DNA of 17,186 bases from Aurantimonas sp036252795 (GTDB taxonomy: Bacteria > Pseudomonadota > Alphaproteobacteria > Rhizobiales > Rhizobiaceae). Every line of letters begins with the position of its first letter. The stretch's first letter is position 1. Location: assembly GCA_036252795.1 (NCBI GenBank), contig DASYHY010000107.1:1-17186 (forward strand). Reading direction: 5' to 3'. A program made the translations under genes and the position numbers. Below, one piece after another: positions 15,394-17,186 of this stretch. The notes beneath the pieces are model-generated. The model had not been told where the DNA came from. It worked only from the letters and a program-made list of their open reading frames with translations, and did not search any database.

Positions 15394-16635
15394 TTGGATG
15401 ATCGGGCGCATCCCGTCGAAGGGCGCATCGCAACCCTCGTCAAAGGCTATCCGCGGCTTTCCGAAACCTTCATCGCGCAGGAGATCGCCGGGCTCGAGGC
15501 CCGCGGGGTTGCCCAGCTGATCGTCTCGCTGCGGCAGCCGGCGGAGGGGCAGGTCCATCCGGTCCATCGGCGGATCAAGGCCGAGATCCTCTATCTGCCG
15601 GAATATCTGAAGGACGATCCGAAGCGGGTGCGCGCCGGCCGCGCCTTCGCCGAGCGCCAGGAAGGCTTTGCGGCGGCGCTGCGCCTCTTCGAGGCGGACC
15701 TTGCCCGCGACCGGACCGCCAACCGCTATCGCCGGTTCGGCCAGGCCTGCGTCCTCGCCCGGGAACTGCCGGACGACGTCTCCTGGATCCACACCCATTA
15801 CCTGCACACGCCGGCTTCCGTCGCCCGCTATGCCGCCGCGATCCGCGGCATGGGCTGGTCGTTCTCGGCCCATGCCAAGGACATCTGGACGAGCCCCGAC
15901 TGGGAATTGCGCGACAAGCTCTCCTCCGCCGCCTTCGGCGTCACCTGCACCGGGGTCAATCTCGACCACCTCCAGGGGCTGGCGGCGGACCCGTCGCGCG
16001 TCGAGCTGGTCTATCACGGCCTCGACCTCTCCGAGGTCCGCCCGCCGGCAAGCCGCGGCCGGAACGGCCCGTTCCGCATCGTGACGATCGGACGAACGGT
16101 CGAGAAGAAGGGGTTCGGCGACCTGGTGCGGGCGCTCGGCCGGCTGAAGGACCGCGACTGGCATCTCGATCATGTGGGCGGCGGCCCGCTCACCGATACG
16201 CTGAAGGCGCAGGCGGCGCGTGCCGGGATCGGAGAGCGGATCGTCTGGCACGGCTCGCGGGAGCGCTCCTACGTCTTCAAGCTGCTCGCGGGCGCCGACC
16301 TGTTCGTCCTGCCGTCGCGCATCGCCCGTTCCGGCGACCGCGACGGCCTGCCCAACGTCCTGATGGAGGCGCAGGCGCACCGCCTGCCGGTCGTCTCGAC
16401 GCGCGTTTCGGCGATTCCCGAGCTGGTCGAGGACGGGGTCACCGGCCTGCTGGTGGAATCGCGCGACCCGGCGGCGCTCGCCGCCGCGATCGCGCGGCTG
16501 ATGGACGATCCGGGCCTTGCCGCCCTGCTCGCCGAAGCCGGCGAGGCGAGAGTGCGGGCGGCCTTCTCGCCGGAGCCCGGCATCGACCATGTCGCGGAAT
16601 TGCTGCGGGGGGCCGCAGCGCGAATCGAAGCGTGA
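15394..16635 (+). CDS. GT4-family glycosyltransferase (colanic-acid/exopolysaccharide type)
   Basis: This 413-residue protein begins near GRIATLVKGYPRLSETFI, the opening seen in WcaL/EPS-type GT4 enzymes. The N-terminal GT-B domain includes HTHYLHTPASVARYAA and FSAHAKDIW (about 165-172). The C-terminal domain has IVTIGRTVEKKGFGDLVRAL and GGGPL. It also has the D-x7-E variant of the retaining-GT motif (DGLPNVLMEAQ, Asp317 to Glu325), followed by LPVVSTRVSAIPELVEDGVTG. These residues bind the nucleotide-sugar donor. It probably adds a hexose to a lipid-linked or surface polysaccharide at the cytoplasmic membrane; substrate unknown. TTG is the only usable start before the conserved N-terminus, with GGGAGA upstream. 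It is a single-gene unit divergent from the transporter operon and may belong functionally with the glycosyltransferase trio at 1-3582. Confidence 0.88.
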   Translation: MDDRAHPVEGRIATLVKGYPRLSETFIAQEIAGLEARGVAQLIVSLRQPAEGQVHPVHRRIKAEILYLPEYLKDDPKRVRAGRAFAERQEGFAAALRLFEADLARDRTANRYRRFGQACVLARELPDDVSWIHTHYLHTPASVARYAAAIRGMGWSFSAHAKDIWTSPDWELRDKLSSAAFGVTCTGVNLDHLQGLAADPSRVELVYHGLDLSEVRPPASRGRNGPFRIVTIGRTVEKKGFGDLVRALGRLKDRDWHLDHVGGGPLTDTLKAQAARAGIGERIVWHGSRERSYVFKLLAGADLFVLPSRIARSGDRDGLPNVLMEAQAHRLPVVSTRVSAIPELVEDGVTGLLVESRDPAALAAAIARLMDDPGLAALLAEAGEARVRAAFSPEPGIDHVAELLRGAAARIEA

Positions 16636-16664
16636 GCGCAACCTCGTTTCCGCCGGCCGCGGCC

Positions 16665-16704
16665 CGGCTTTCGGCTTCGCGGGACGGCTTTCGGCTTCGC
16701 GGGA
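16665..16704. repeat. Exact tandem duplication, 20-bp unit x2
   Basis: The unit CGGCTTTCGGCTTCGCGGGA occurs twice head to tail at 16665-16684 and 16685-16704, with a partial third start (CGG) after it. It lies just downstream of the glycosyltransferase gene in noncoding DNA and looks like a slippage product. Confidence 0.85.
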
Positions 16705-16712
16705 CGGGGGAT

Positions 16713-16801
16713 GCCGCCTCGAACTGTGGTGGCGCGACGACGGTTTGCGCGAGCGCGGCGCCGCCTCCAGCTATGGTGGCGCGACGGGGACCTGCGCGAG
16801 C
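16713..16801. repeat. Imperfect direct repeat, about 42 bp, period 47
   Basis: Copies at about 16713-16754 and 16760-16801 share GCCGCCTC, TGGTGGCGCGACG and TGCGCGAGC, with about eight mismatches between the copies. The period is not a multiple of three, so the repeat does not keep a reading frame. Confidence 0.7.
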
Positions 16802-16945
16802 CAGGTGCCCCACATTCCCAGGAGCGCCCATGCGTCGACGTCGGCGTCGGCGCCGTGGCCCACAGCTCCGGTGGATCACGCGGCCCGACGGGCGCCGTGG
16901 CGCCGGAGGCTGCGGCAGGGCGAAGACGGGTCGACGCCTTTTCGC

Positions 16946-16973
16946 TTGTGCCGGACCGCCGGGTTTTGATAAG
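16946..16973 (+). promoter_or_regulatory. Possible promoter of the tRNA-Ser gene
   Basis: TTGTGC (16946-16951), a 16-bp spacer and GATAAG (16968-16973) make a plausible sigma-70-type promoter about 120 bp before the tRNA. This is the most AT-rich spot in an otherwise GC-rich gap. The match is partial. Confidence 0.35.
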
Positions 16974-17096
16974 GAACCGGCGCGCCGGAAGGCGCCGACC
17001 ATGCCTTGGCAGTTCGGCGGCGGATGCGGGCGGCTCCGGCCGCGCCGACCTGCCTCACCGAAGCGAAGACGATGCCGCCCAAACGGGCGGACGGCC

Positions 17097-17186
17097 GGAG
17101 AGGTGGCAGAGTGGTCGAATGCACCGCACTCGAAATGCGGCATACGGGCAACCGTATCGGGGGTTCGAATCCCCCCCTCTCCGCCA
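17097..17186 (+). tRNA. tRNA-Ser (anticodon CGA)
   Basis: This is a complete 90-nt class II tRNA. The acceptor stem pairs GGAGAGG (17097-17103) with CCTCTCC (17176-17182), followed by discriminator G and an encoded CCA at the last bases of the window. The anticodon stem CCGCA/TGCGG encloses loop CTCGAAA with anticodon CGA at 17131-17133, reading UCG serine codons. The long variable arm (TACGG/CCGTA) and G73 are serine-tRNA features. The T arm GGGGTTCGAATCCCC is canonical. Confidence 0.97.

Larger units (their letters stand above)
16636..17096. other. Noncoding gap with small repeats before the tRNA
   Basis: These 461 bases hold no convincing gene. Open frames on both strands are Arg/Pro/Gly-rich and show no family motif. 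A GC-rich hairpin (GCCGG/CCGGC, 16652-16668) followed by three T residues lies just after the glycosyltransferase stop and could be a weak terminator. Two small repeats and a candidate tRNA promoter are listed separately. Confidence 0.6.

Noticed and set aside
15322..16641. Minus-strand open frame of 439 codons
   Set aside because: Antisense to the GT4 gene; no motifs and Arg/Asp/Gln-rich.
16439..17143. Minus-strand 234-codon frame over the gap before the tRNA
   Set aside because: It runs through the GT4 3' end and into the tRNA, is Arg/Pro-rich, and no family is recognisable.

Overview
This GC-rich window has short or overlapping gene junctions, class III cyclases, Dpp/Yej-type peptide transporters and COG4671-type glycosyltransferases. 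It most resembles an alphaproteobacterium, possibly Hyphomicrobiales or a relative; that placement is inferred from gene style and content only. Eleven protein genes, one of them cut by the left edge, and one tRNA gene can be supported.

Left part (1-3582, plus strand): three overlapping glycosyltransferase genes. Two GT28/MurG-like proteins of the COG4671 type flank a GT-B GT4-like enzyme. They look like one translationally coupled unit that builds a surface or storage glycan or glycolipid of unknown identity.

Middle (3768-11045, plus strand): a compact run of five genes. First is a fused double-ATPase subunit of a peptide/nickel-type ABC importer. Next is a 901-residue ABC-exporter-like protein whose nucleotide-binding domain lacks the Walker A lysine and both Walker B acidic residues and carries an insertion of about 260 residues. 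Then come a stand-alone cyclic-nucleotide-binding protein, a metallo-beta-lactamase-fold hydrolase and a class III nucleotide cyclase with substitutions at two important active-site positions. The last four genes read as a candidate cyclic-nucleotide signalling module attached to a pseudo-ABC transporter. This is the most unusual part of the window.

Right part (11071-15178, minus strand): an operon for a periplasmic solute-binding protein and two permeases, each junction overlapping by 4 bp, with a good promoter (TTGACA, 17-bp spacer, GCTAAC). These three lack an ATPase, and the fused ATPase at 3768-5738 lacks permeases. Together they would make one complete oligopeptide-type importer, split into two converging transcription units with the signalling genes between them. 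Divergent from it is a GT4 glycosyltransferase (15394-16635). A 461-bp stretch with small tandem repeats follows, then a complete tRNA-Ser(CGA) ending at the last base of the window.

Four genes appear to use TTG starts (3768, 8485, 8955, 15394). No insertion sequence, transposase, integrase, CRISPR array or rRNA was seen.
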